Assembly (NCBI GenBank): GCA_003510765.1
Contig: DOKV01000105.1
Coordinates: 1 to 8,087 of the forward strand
Origin: Clostridiaceae bacterium
Lineage (GTDB): Bacteria > Bacillota > Clostridia > Clostridiales > Clostridiaceae
DNA length: 8,087 bases
Direction: 5' to 3'
Part shown: piece by piece, positions 1 to 4,849 of the stretch
Layout: every line of letters begins with the position of its first letter
How positions within the stretch are numbered: position 1 is the stretch's first letter
The notes under the pieces: generated by a model
Told to the model about the DNA's origin: nothing
What the model saw: only the letters and a program-made list of their open reading frames with translations
Databases searched by the model: none
Program-made: the position numbers and the translations under genes

Positions 1-147
1 TCTGCCTCTAGTTTTTCTTTAAAACCTCCTAAAAACATCATATATCATGACGTTACGTGAGGTTCAAGTATTTTATTTATTATTTTCTTTATCTTATGAT
101 TTTAAAGCAAAGTATCAGGAACTGTCATCAATATCTTTTTCAGCAAT

Positions 148-176
148 ATTATATTCGAATTACCCTATGTTATCTA
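148..176 (-). promoter_or_regulatory. possible divergent promoter (minus strand)
   Basis: On the minus strand TAGATA (plus 171-176) and TATAAT (plus 148-153) are separated by exactly 17 bases. The -10 is perfect and the -35 matches TTGACA at four of six positions. It would transcribe leftward out of the window. The region is AT-rich, so chance matches are likely. Confidence 0.3.
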
Positions 177-242
177 TAAATCACCCCTAAAACATGGGTC
201 AAAAAACGGTGTTTTTTTGCTCTTTTTCAGCTCAAAAATCGT

Positions 243-295
243 CTCCAAACCACTGCATCTTGTGGTCAAGTGGTCTTATTTCTCCTCCAAACCAC
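243..295. repeat. CTCCAAACCAC direct repeat enclosing two GTGGTC copies
   Basis: CTCCAAACCAC occurs at 243-253 and again, identical, at 285-295. Between them GTGGTC occurs at 262-267 and 270-275. ACCAC is complementary to GTGGT, so the set can form two small hairpins (249-253 with 262-266, and 270-274 with 291-295) or one nested structure. No family is recognised. It may be a binding-site cluster for an unknown regulator. Confidence 0.6.
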
Positions 296-373
296 AATAC
301 GTCATCAGAATTATACTCTCAACGTGTGGAGTCTTTGTGAAACATAACCTTAAAGAAAGAATCATTTGCTAAA

Positions 374-388
374 TGAGAATTATTATCA
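374..388 (+). promoter_or_regulatory. Fur-type 7-1-7 box
   Basis: TGAGAATTATTATCA matches the Fur 7-1-7 consensus TGATAATnATTATCA at every defined position except the fourth (G for T). It lies six bases upstream of the -35 hexamer of the regulator/ZIP operon, where a bound Fur-family protein could block RNA polymerase. Related family members (Zur, PerR) use similar boxes, so the ligand metal is not certain. Confidence 0.6.
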
Positions 389-394
389 ACTATG

Positions 395-422
395 TTGACA
401 TCCTAGGGGGAACTGTTATAAT
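395..422 (+). promoter_or_regulatory. sigma-A promoter of the regulator/ZIP operon
   Basis: A perfect -35 TTGACA (395-400) and a perfect -10 TATAAT (417-422) are separated by 16 bases. Transcription should start near 429, giving a leader of about 35 nt before the TTG start at 465. Such a strong core promoter usually needs repression, which fits the Fur-type box upstream and the inverted repeat just downstream. Confidence 0.8.
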
Positions 423-432
423 ACTTATAAAG

Positions 433-448
433 ATAAGGGATACCTTAT
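433..448. promoter_or_regulatory. inverted repeat at transcript start, candidate operator
   Basis: ATAAGG (433-438) and CCTTAT (443-448) form a perfect 6-4-6 inverted repeat a few bases after the predicted start site and just before the ribosome binding site (AAGGAGG, 451-457). DtxR/MntR proteins bind interrupted palindromes at such positions, so this is a good candidate for autoregulation by the gene at 465-881. It does not match the standard DtxR or MntR box closely. Confidence 0.45.
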
Positions 449-464
449 AAAAGGAGGCGTTCTT

Positions 465-881
465 TTGAATCGAGGAGAAGAAGATTATCTGAAAGGCTTG
501 TATAAGCTTCAGGGGGTCTTTGAAGAAGAAGTATTTATCAAAACAAAAGAGCTGATGACACTTTTTGGGCACTCACTACCATCGGTGAATGAGATGGTGA
601 AAAGACTGCAAGAGGAGGGTTTTGTGAGTTATAAACCCTATGTGGGGGTTTCTTTAACAAAAAAAGGATTCCTTCAAGGAGAAAAACTCATCAAGAAGCA
701 CAGACTGTGGGAGCTTTTCTTGACAGCATCCTTGGGATTGTCTAGTGACGAAGTGCATGAGGAAGCAGAAAAGTTAGAACATGCTACATCAGACCGGGTA
801 CTGGAAGCTTTAGATGCTTTCTTGAATCGCCCAGAAAATTGTCCCCATGGACAGCCCATTCCACAGAATACGTCGGATTGA
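465..881 (+). CDS. DtxR/MntR-family metal-dependent transcriptional regulator
   Basis: A 138-residue cytoplasmic DNA-binding protein, probably a metal-sensing repressor. The N-terminal winged helix-turn-helix spans about residues 5-70 (EDYLKGLY opening, LPSVNEMVKRL recognition region, LTKKG wing). The dimerisation and metal-binding region follows, with H79, E83, H98, E102, E105 and H106 at the DtxR ligand positions, and the family signature NCPHGQPIP near the C-terminus. There is no SH3/FeoA domain, so it has the short MntR-like architecture. D7 is kept, but K10 occupies the place of DtxR Met10/MntR Glu11, so the second metal site may be altered. The start is TTG, 7 bases after AAGGAGG. A ZIP transporter begins 13 bases after the stop and is surely co-transcribed. 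The promoter carries a Fur-type box and an inverted repeat. The metal (Mn, Fe or Zn) cannot be told from sequence alone. Confidence 0.93.
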   Translation: MNRGEEDYLKGLYKLQGVFEEEVFIKTKELMTLFGHSLPSVNEMVKRLQEEGFVSYKPYVGVSLTKKGFLQGEKLIKKHRLWELFLTASLGLSSDEVHEEAEKLEHATSDRVLEALDAFLNRPENCPHGQPIPQNTSD

Positions 882-894
882 ATAGGAGGATACT

Positions 895-1644
895 TTGGAG
901 AGTTTACTGTATAGTTTTTTTGCCGGTGCGTCGACGGTAATAGGCGCAATTATTTTAATGATCTTTGGCAAACCAGGGCGTAAAACCATGGCTTCCTTGC
1001 TAGGATTTGCTGGAGGGATCATGATGGCGGTGTCTGTTTTTGAACTGATGCCTGAAGCCTATGATTTTAGCGATTCCATTTGGGTGGTGATCATTGGGTT
1101 TTTACTTGGTTGTGTGATGATGTATCTGTTAGATATTTTTCTACCCCATGCCCATATGTCCATCCCGGAGGATTTAACCATCGAAAATAGAGCCCATGTC
1201 CTAGAGACTAGAAGAGTCCTTAGGACAGGCTATTTGATCTTCTTTGGCATTGCTCTACATAATGTGCCCGAAGGACTGGCCATAGGTGCAGGCCTTGAGG
1301 CAAGCCCTGAACTTGGACTAACCATAGCCCTGGCCATCGGCCTACATAATATCCCGGAAGGCCTCGCAGTGGCAGGGCCGCTAAAAGCTGGAGGGTTATC
1401 AAATTTCAAGGTGATTTTGTTCACCTTAGGTGCTGGACTCATGACGGTGATTGGCACAGCCATTGGACTACTGATCTTTGGATTATCCACGGTATTTATT
1501 GGGGGCTCTTTGGCCTTCGCCGCAGGAGCTATGGTCTATATTGTCAATGACGAACTGATCCCCCAAGCCAATGGGCTCCACAACCACTTGGCCAATGCAG
1601 GATTGATTTCAGGGCTCCTCATTGGGTTTGCGATGCTGATGTAA
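895..1644 (+). CDS. ZIP-family divalent metal transporter
   Basis: A 249-residue polytopic membrane protein of the ZIP family (GufA/ZupT-like), expected to import divalent metals such as Zn, Mn or Fe. About eight hydrophobic segments can be seen. Signature helix TM4 carries HNVPEG (H122, N123, E126) and TM5 carries HNIPEG (H151, N152, E155), the residues that form the metal site in characterised ZIP proteins. E220 in the NDELIPQA helix may add a ligand. A short His-containing loop (HAH, 85-87) precedes the central cytoplasmic stretch, much shorter than the His-rich loops of some relatives. The TTG start at 895 lies 5 bases after AGGAGG (884-889) and is needed to keep the first membrane segment. 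It is the second gene of an operon with the DtxR-type regulator, which implies metal-controlled uptake. A strong terminator follows directly. Confidence 0.95.
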   Translation: MESLLYSFFAGASTVIGAIILMIFGKPGRKTMASLLGFAGGIMMAVSVFELMPEAYDFSDSIWVVIIGFLLGCVMMYLLDIFLPHAHMSIPEDLTIENRAHVLETRRVLRTGYLIFFGIALHNVPEGLAIGAGLEASPELGLTIALAIGLHNIPEGLAVAGPLKAGGLSNFKVILFTLGAGLMTVIGTAIGLLIFGLSTVFIGGSLAFAAGAMVYIVNDELIPQANGLHNHLANAGLISGLLIGFAMLM

Positions 1645-1650
1645 TGACAT

Positions 1651-1692
1651 AAAAAGATCCGGAAGGCCTTCACAGGTCCTCTGGATCTTTTT
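1651..1692 (+). terminator. intrinsic terminator of the regulator/ZIP operon
   Basis: AAAAAGATCC (1651-1660) pairs with GGATCTTTTT (1683-1692). The stem continues inward through GGAAGGCC/GGTCCTCT with one mismatch and G-U pairs to a TTCACA loop, and a T-run follows. It begins 6 bases after the ZIP stop. Confidence 0.9.
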
Positions 1693-1734
1693 TCTACCCT
1701 TCGTTTACACGTAAGCGATAGAGAGGAAAGAGAA

Positions 1735-1884
1735 TTGGTCAGCTATGGAGGAAATGGTGAGGGTGTAGTGGATACGCTAGAAAAATCATCAGAGGTAGAG
1801 CTTTACGCGGTGGAAGTAGACAGTGAAAAGACTAAAAATAAGATGAAATTAAAACTAAAAAAATATCACTTAACCATAATTTAA
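1735..1884 (+). other. short open frame, possible remnant of a degraded gene
   Basis: A frame is open from the stop at 1645 to the TAA at 1882-1884, running straight through the terminator. The part after about 1700 reads like protein (…VVDTLEKSSEVELYAVEVDSE…) and ends in a Lys-rich tail. Candidate starts are TTG 1735, with AGAGGAAAG just upstream, and GTG 1768. A frame this short after a terminator, with strand-like alternating charged residues, resembles the C-terminal end of a lost gene. A distant likeness to the C-terminal domain of MgtC/SapB proteins is only an impression. It could also be chance. Confidence 0.2.
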
Positions 1885-1899
1885 GCTATAATTTAAGCA
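1876..1899 (+). repeat. 12-bp tandem duplication containing TATAAT
   Basis: ATAATTTAAGC occurs twice with a 12-base period (1876-1886 and 1888-1898). The duplication overlaps the end of the remnant frame and creates a TATAAT at 1887-1892 that could be the -10 of the small gene at 1928. There is no good -35 at the right distance. Confidence 0.5.
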
Positions 1900-1927
1900 A
1901 CAGTTTGGAAGTAAAGGGGATGTTTTA

Positions 1928-2086
1928 TTGTATCTAGCAGTGTATTCCATAAGTTCAGCAGCCCTTCTATATTTTGTGGTTTTCCTGTGGGAAAGTACAA
2001 CGTTAAATGCACAACGAAAAAAAGCGTTTTTGGCAGCGGCACTCCTTACTTTTATCCCATTCCCAAGCTCTTTTTACAAAGAGTAG
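1928..2086 (+). CDS. small predicted membrane protein, 52 residues
   Basis: A 52-residue protein is read from TTG 1928, 8 bases after AAAGGGG (1913-1919), to TAG 2084-2086. It has a hydrophobic segment at about residues 2-21 (with SISSAALLYFVVFLW), a short polar, basic loop with QRKK, and a second hydrophobic stretch at about 34-47 (AFLAAALLTFIPF). Two membrane segments with a positive loop between them are expected for a small integral membrane protein. It is not recognised as any known family. The small gene at 2140 starts 53 bases later in a different frame and may be its partner. An earlier single gene split by a frameshift is also possible. Support is the start site, hydrophobicity pattern and spacing only. 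Confidence 0.5.
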   Translation: MYLAVYSISSAALLYFVVFLWESTTLNAQRKKAFLAAALLTFIPFPSSFYKE

Positions 2087-2139
2087 GGGGACACGAAGCC
2101 TATGGAGCCATATATGCTTCACAGAGGGGAGATGGGACC

Positions 2140-2331
2140 ATGGAATGCAAAACAAAGGACGAACTGATCAGGGTACTGGATGCGCTGCTGGATCAAAAAG
2201 AAATCTTAAGGAACATGAATCAAGAGATTTTGAGACTCCATGGACAAAAAGTCTATTCTGGCGGCTATGAAGTGGTGAAGCTTCTCACCAAGGGTTTAAA
2301 GGGGCTCAGGAAGAGCTTTGTAAATCTGTGA
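2140..2331 (+). CDS. small charged hypothetical protein, 63 residues
   Basis: A 63-residue protein of unknown function. It is rich in Leu, Lys and Glu, with heptad-like helices (ELIRVLDALLDQKEILRNMN, then EVVKLLTKGLKGLRK) that suggest a short soluble coiled-coil or helical hairpin with a basic tail. I chose ATG 2140 because GAGGGGAG (2124-2131) lies 8 bases upstream. The same frame stays open upstream to a GTG at 1987 (114 residues), but that extension overlaps the better-supported 52-residue membrane protein and does not look coding. It probably shares a transcript with that gene. No recognised motif or catalytic residue is present. Confidence 0.55.
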   Translation: MECKTKDELIRVLDALLDQKEILRNMNQEILRLHGQKVYSGGYEVVKLLTKGLKGLRKSFVNL

Positions 2332-2341
2332 GGTGTTTTCC

Positions 2342-2381
2342 TGAAAATAAATGAGCATTTTCAAGAAAACTGTGGTATAGT
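2342..2381 (+). promoter_or_regulatory. promoter with dyads ahead of the helicase leader
   Basis: An extended -10 is present: TGG directly followed by TATAGT (2376-2381). The -35 region is poor but is covered by two overlapping dyads: TGAAAAT (2342-2348) with ATTTTCA (2357-2363), and TTTTC-AA-GAAAA (2358-2369). The latter sits between the -35 and -10 positions, where a repressor could act. Transcription would start near 2388. Confidence 0.4.
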
Positions 2382-2387
2382 AGTTGA

Positions 2388-2499
2388 AGCAACTTTTTCA
2401 GGTAGTGACCATCTATATGCACTGAATATGCAGAATACATTGGTCATCAAAATGAATGGCATTCCATAGAGGGGACGCATCTGTGCACCCCTCTTTTTT
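2388..2499 (+). ncRNA. candidate structured leader or small RNA upstream of the helicase
   Basis: A predicted transcript of about 110 nt runs from the promoter at 2376-2381 to an intrinsic terminator. It contains TGACCA (2406-2411) complementary to TGGTCA (2441-2446), enclosing two copies of ATATGCA (2415-2421, 2426-2432), then a GAATG/CATTC dyad near 2454-2464 and the terminator hairpin. I do not recognise it as any known riboswitch or T-box class. It could be a premature-termination leader controlling the helicase or a free-standing small RNA. Confidence 0.35.
2468..2499 (+). terminator. intrinsic terminator in the helicase leader
   Basis: AGAGGGG (2468-2474) pairs with CCCCTCT (2488-2494), with an inner GCA/TGC pairing and a six-base T-run. 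It lies 137 bases after the 63-residue gene and 86 bases before the helicase, so it may end the small-gene transcript, the leader RNA, or both. Confidence 0.85.
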
Positions 2500-2550
2500 A
2501 TTTAGCTTATTTTGAGATACCAGTGACAGGAAACAGCTGCAAGAATAAAC

Positions 2551-2581
2551 AGTGACCATAGAAAGGGTCATACTGAAGGAG
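2551..2581 (+). promoter_or_regulatory. hairpin abutting the helicase ribosome binding site
   Basis: AGTGACC (2551-2557) can pair with GGTC-AT-ACT (2566-2574, two bases bulged). It ends directly at the binding site GAAGGAG (2575-2581), which is only 4 bases from ATG 2586. The segment AGTGACCAT repeats exactly the one at 2404-2412 in the upstream leader, so it could pair instead with TGGTCA at 2441-2446. A weak GTGACA-17-TAAACA promoter (2523-2551) overlaps its edge. Confidence 0.4.
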
Positions 2582-2585
2582 TATT

Positions 2586-3878
2586 ATGTTATTTAAAGAA
2601 ATGAATTTATCCATCCCATTGCAAAAAGCTCTCAAAGATGCAGGCTATCAAGAGGCCACCCCCATTCAAGAGAAATCCATTCCCATGCTACTCACCGGAA
2701 GGGATCTACTGGGCTGCGCCCAGACTGGCACGGGCAAAACCGCGGCCTTCTCATTGCCCATCCTAGAAGCCTTGTCCAAGAAGCAAGGAACACCTGGTAA
2801 AAGAAAGATCAAAGCATTGGTTTTAGCGCCTACCAGAGAGTTGGCCATCCAAATCCATGAGAGCTTTGTCACCTATGGCAAATACTTACAGCTAAAATCC
2901 ACAGTGATTTTTGGCGGCGTATCTCAGCATCCTCAAACCCAAACCTTAACAAGAGGTGTTGATATTTTGGTGGCCACCCCAGGTAGACTCTTAGACCTCA
3001 TCCAGCAAGGATTCATTCATCTGGGCCAAGTAGAGCATTTTGTACTGGATGAAGCGGATATGATGTTGGATATGGGCATGCTGCACGATGTGAAGAGAAT
3101 CCTGACCCATCTGCCTAAAAAGCGTCAAGCGCTGTTTTTCTCGGCTACTATGCCCAAGGAAATCGAGCTTCTTGCAGATGCCATTTTAAGTGGTCCACAC
3201 AAGGTGACCATCACCCCTGTGGCCTCTACAGTGGATACCATCCAGCAATCTGTGTATCCTGTGAACAAGAAAAACAAGATTCATCTACTCTTAGACCTAC
3301 TAAAAACTTCAGACATTGATCGTGTCTTGGTGTTTTCAAGGACCAAGCATGGAGCAGACAAAATTGTCAAAGCCCTCTTGCAGCAGAATCTGAAGGCGCA
3401 AGCCATCCATGGGAACAAGTCTCAAAATGCCCGTCAGCTGGCTTTAAAGAACTTTAAAGACCGGGAGACACGGATTCTGGTGGCCACAGACATTGCGGCC
3501 AGAGGTATTGATGTGGAAGAATTGTCTCATGTGATGATCTATGATCTTCCAGAAGTGCCTGAGACCTATGTTCATCGTATTGGCCGTACAGGCCGTGCAG
3601 GGCATGGAGGCATCGCCATTTCCTTCTGTGATCAAAGTGAGCGTCATCTTTTAAGAGACATCGAAAAGCTCATTAAGAAGACCATTCCGAAGGTAGAAGA
3701 CCATGCGTATCCTTTCGTGGAAGAATCTGAAGAAGCCATGCAGGCGGCTGCTGAAGTGAAGAAGACTTCTTATAAGAAGCCTTCCCAAGGAAAGAAACAA
3801 GGCTACACAGGGTATCAAAAAAGTACTTCTGGTGGTTATAACAAAAGAAGATCCAGTGCACCGAAAAAAGCCATATAA
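2586..3878 (+). CDS. DEAD-box ATP-dependent RNA helicase (RhlE/CshA type)
   Basis: A 430-residue cytoplasmic ATP-dependent RNA helicase, expected to unwind short RNA duplexes in ribosome assembly, mRNA decay or cold adaptation. All core motifs are intact: Q-motif with F3 and Q27, motif I AQTGTGKT (45-52), Ia PTRELA (82-87), GG (110-111), TPGR (131-134), DEAD (155-158), SAT (186-188), IV VFSRT (249-253), V ATDIAARGID (300-309) and VI HRIGRTGR (330-337). The two RecA-like domains are followed by a Lys/Gly/Ser/Tyr-rich basic tail (about 391-430) typical of RNA-tethering extensions in this group. Length is normal. ATG 2586 follows GAAGGAG with a short 4-base gap. Expression may be controlled by the structured leader upstream. 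The exact subfamily (RhlE, CshA or CshB) is not certain. Confidence 0.97.
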   Translation: MLFKEMNLSIPLQKALKDAGYQEATPIQEKSIPMLLTGRDLLGCAQTGTGKTAAFSLPILEALSKKQGTPGKRKIKALVLAPTRELAIQIHESFVTYGKYLQLKSTVIFGGVSQHPQTQTLTRGVDILVATPGRLLDLIQQGFIHLGQVEHFVLDEADMMLDMGMLHDVKRILTHLPKKRQALFFSATMPKEIELLADAILSGPHKVTITPVASTVDTIQQSVYPVNKKNKIHLLLDLLKTSDIDRVLVFSRTKHGADKIVKALLQQNLKAQAIHGNKSQNARQLALKNFKDRETRILVATDIAARGIDVEELSHVMIYDLPEVPETYVHRIGRTGRAGHGGIAISFCDQSERHLLRDIEKLIKKTIPKVEDHAYPFVEESEEAMQAAAEVKKTSYKKPSQGKKQGYTGYQKSTSGGYNKRRSSAPKKAI

Positions 3879-3892
3879 CCTAAAGCACCATA

Positions 3893-3941
3893 AAAAAGAG
3901 TGTCTCACCCATCCATAGGATGAGGAGAGGACACTCTTTTT
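3893..3941. terminator. bidirectional intrinsic terminator
   Basis: AAAAAGAGTGTC (3893-3904) pairs perfectly with GACACTCTTTTT (3930-3941), with an inner CATCC-ATA-GGATG hairpin. The A-run on the left and T-run on the right give a U-tract in both directions, so it can end both the helicase transcript and the convergent acetyltransferase transcript. Confidence 0.9.
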
Positions 3942-4009
3942 ATTTCATAAAAGAACTTGGTTTTGGTGGGTAAACCTAAGTGAAACCACCCAAAGGATAC
4001 ACCAAATAA

Positions 4010-4072
4010 TTTTCATGGATGATGTTGACAAAACTTGTATAAAACAAAGAATATAGAGTGCCTTTTCATGGA
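4010..4072. repeat. 10-bp direct repeat near the end of the acetyltransferase gene
   Basis: TTTTCATGGA occurs at 4010-4019 and 4063-4072. The rest of the spacer 3942-4076 holds a TTGGTGG/CCACCCAA imperfect hairpin (about 3963-3992) and no gene. Its function is unknown and it may be chance. Confidence 0.4.
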
Positions 4073-4076
4073 AATG

Positions 4077-4547
4077 CTATAAGTGCTTATCCATGCGAAG
4101 GGCTCTGGTTTCATACCCAATGCTTTCATACAACTGGATGGCGTTCTTGCTAAAAAGATGTACTGCCAGTTCCATCTTTGTGGCTCCTTCTTGTTTGCTA
4201 TAGCCTTCTATGAACCGAAGCATTTCTTTGCCAATGCCTTTACGCCTATGTGCTTTGGCCACGGCAAAATCGTGAATGTATCCATAGGTTCTTTTTTGCA
4301 TCATGGGTAGATTTACCTGAATGGTCTCATAAAACAAGTAAGAGACTACGATGCCATCCACGAGTCCAAGAAAGAGTACCGTATCGCCTCCTTCTAGAAA
4401 TTTATGAAGAAATCCTTCTGTATAAAGGAGTTCACTTTGTTGATAAATATCGGGTCTTTCTTCAACGTATACATCATGTACTTCGGTTTTCAGTGCATAT
4501 ACATCGTCTAAGTGTTCTTTGGTGCCTTTTATGATTTCCATGTTCAT
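4077..4547 (-). CDS. GNAT-family N-acetyltransferase
   Basis: A 156-residue protein, the only minus-strand gene. It carries the GNAT fold signatures: motif A with IHDFAVAKAHRRKGIGKEML (91-110), where R101-x-x-G104-x-G106 is the acetyl-CoA pyrophosphate loop, and motif B with KNAIQLYESIGYE (134-146), where N135 and Y140 are the typical conserved residues. These proteins move an acetyl group from acetyl-CoA to an amine. The acceptor here (protein N-terminus, antibiotic, polyamine or other) cannot be predicted. Length is normal for a single-domain GNAT. The start at 4547 (MNM…) has GGAAGGAAAG about 6 bases upstream on the minus strand, and the second Met at residue 3 is less well placed. It is transcribed alone, convergent with the helicase and divergent from the EAL gene. 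Confidence 0.9.
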   Translation of the reverse strand: MNMEIIKGTKEHLDDVYALKTEVHDVYVEERPDIYQQSELLYTEGFLHKFLEGGDTVLFLGLVDGIVVSYLFYETIQVNLPMMQKRTYGYIHDFAVAKAHRRKGIGKEMLRFIEGYSKQEGATKMELAVHLFSKNAIQLYESIGYETRALRMDKHL

Positions 4548-4573
4548 GGTTGTCTTTCCTTCCGATCTCTTTA

Positions 4574-4599
4574 ATTATACGAGGTGCTTTTCTTGTCAC
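4574..4599 (-). promoter_or_regulatory. probable promoter of the acetyltransferase gene
   Basis: A perfect minus-strand -10 TATAAT (plus 4574-4579) lies about 27 bases upstream of the start codon. The best -35 is GTGACA (plus 4594-4599) at a short 14-base spacing, so the -35 match is weak. Confidence 0.45.
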
Positions 4600-4696
4600 T
4601 GGATTCTTTAGGTGATGCCTCGCTTATTAAATTGTAACATAGAAATTTGTTTTTTTTATGAAGACTCGGTGGATTGCATCATGTCCATGAGTGATT

Positions 4697-4727
4697 TGCC
4701 TAGCGCCATTCTTTTATGCTAGGGGCA
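4697..4727. promoter_or_regulatory. hairpin/dyad just upstream of the EAL promoter
   Basis: TGCCTAGC (4697-4704) faces GCTAGGGGCA (4718-4727). Either CCTAGC/GCTAGG (6 bp) or TGCC+TAGC with a GG bulge can pair. It ends 7 bases before the predicted -35. With no T-run after it, it looks more like a protein-binding dyad than a terminator. The 302-base spacer 4548-4849 otherwise holds only the two divergent promoters and an eight-T run at 4650-4657. Confidence 0.4.
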
Positions 4728-4734
4728 TTTAGGT

Positions 4735-4764
4735 TTGAAGATTATGAGGAGTGCACAGTATAAA
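4735..4764 (+). promoter_or_regulatory. probable promoter of the EAL gene
   Basis: TTGAAG (4735-4740) and TATAAA (4759-4764) are separated by 18 bases. Transcription would begin near 4771, leaving a leader of about 80 nt. No c-di-GMP riboswitch is recognisable in that leader. Confidence 0.5.
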
Positions 4765-4849
4765 CCTCAAGGAACTTACAAAAAAGATATGGAAGAGGAT
4801 AAACTTTCTGATACAATAATAGAAATGAGTAGTGCACTAGGAGGAGCTT

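Larger units (their letters stand above)
1..373. other. AT-rich intergenic region, no confident gene
   Basis: No convincing gene is visible here. The stretch is rich in A/T runs. It contains an ACGT-T-ACGT dyad near 51-59, an AAAAAAC-GGT-GTTTTTT hairpin at 201-217 that could act as a weak terminator, a repeat cluster at 243-295, and two TATAAT hexamers on the minus strand (148-153 and 310-315). The minus-strand frame from position 41 to the left edge could be the first codons of a divergent gene (it reads MMFLGGFKEKLEA), but it has no ribosome binding site in front of it. Confidence 0.55.

Noticed and set aside
1..41. Minus-strand open frame starting at 41 or 38 (MMFLGGFKEKLEA) as the start of a divergent gene
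   Set aside because: Only 13 codons are visible and there is no ribosome binding site upstream. AGGAGG lies inside the frame. The plus-strand frame 1-60 is equally open, so the strand cannot be decided.
1987..2139. GTG start at 1987 for the gene ending at 2331 (114 residues)
   Set aside because: There is no ribosome binding site, it overlaps the better-supported membrane protein frame, and the extra N-terminus does not look like coding sequence. ATG 2140 has a good binding site.
2388..2500. T-box, SAM, TPP or purine riboswitch in the helicase leader
   Set aside because: None of the conserved cores (for example the T-box AGGGTGGNACCGCG or TPP CTGAGA) is present.
4025..4057. TTGACA at 4025-4030 with TATAGA at 4052-4057 as a plus-strand promoter
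   Set aside because: The spacing is 21 bases, too long, and no plus-strand gene lies downstream. It would only produce antisense RNA to the acetyltransferase gene.
4740..4849. c-di-GMP riboswitch upstream of the EAL gene, prompted by GTGCACAGTATAAACC resembling a GEMM-I core
   Set aside because: The rest of the conserved core and the second helix are absent. The TATAAA part fits better as a -10 element.
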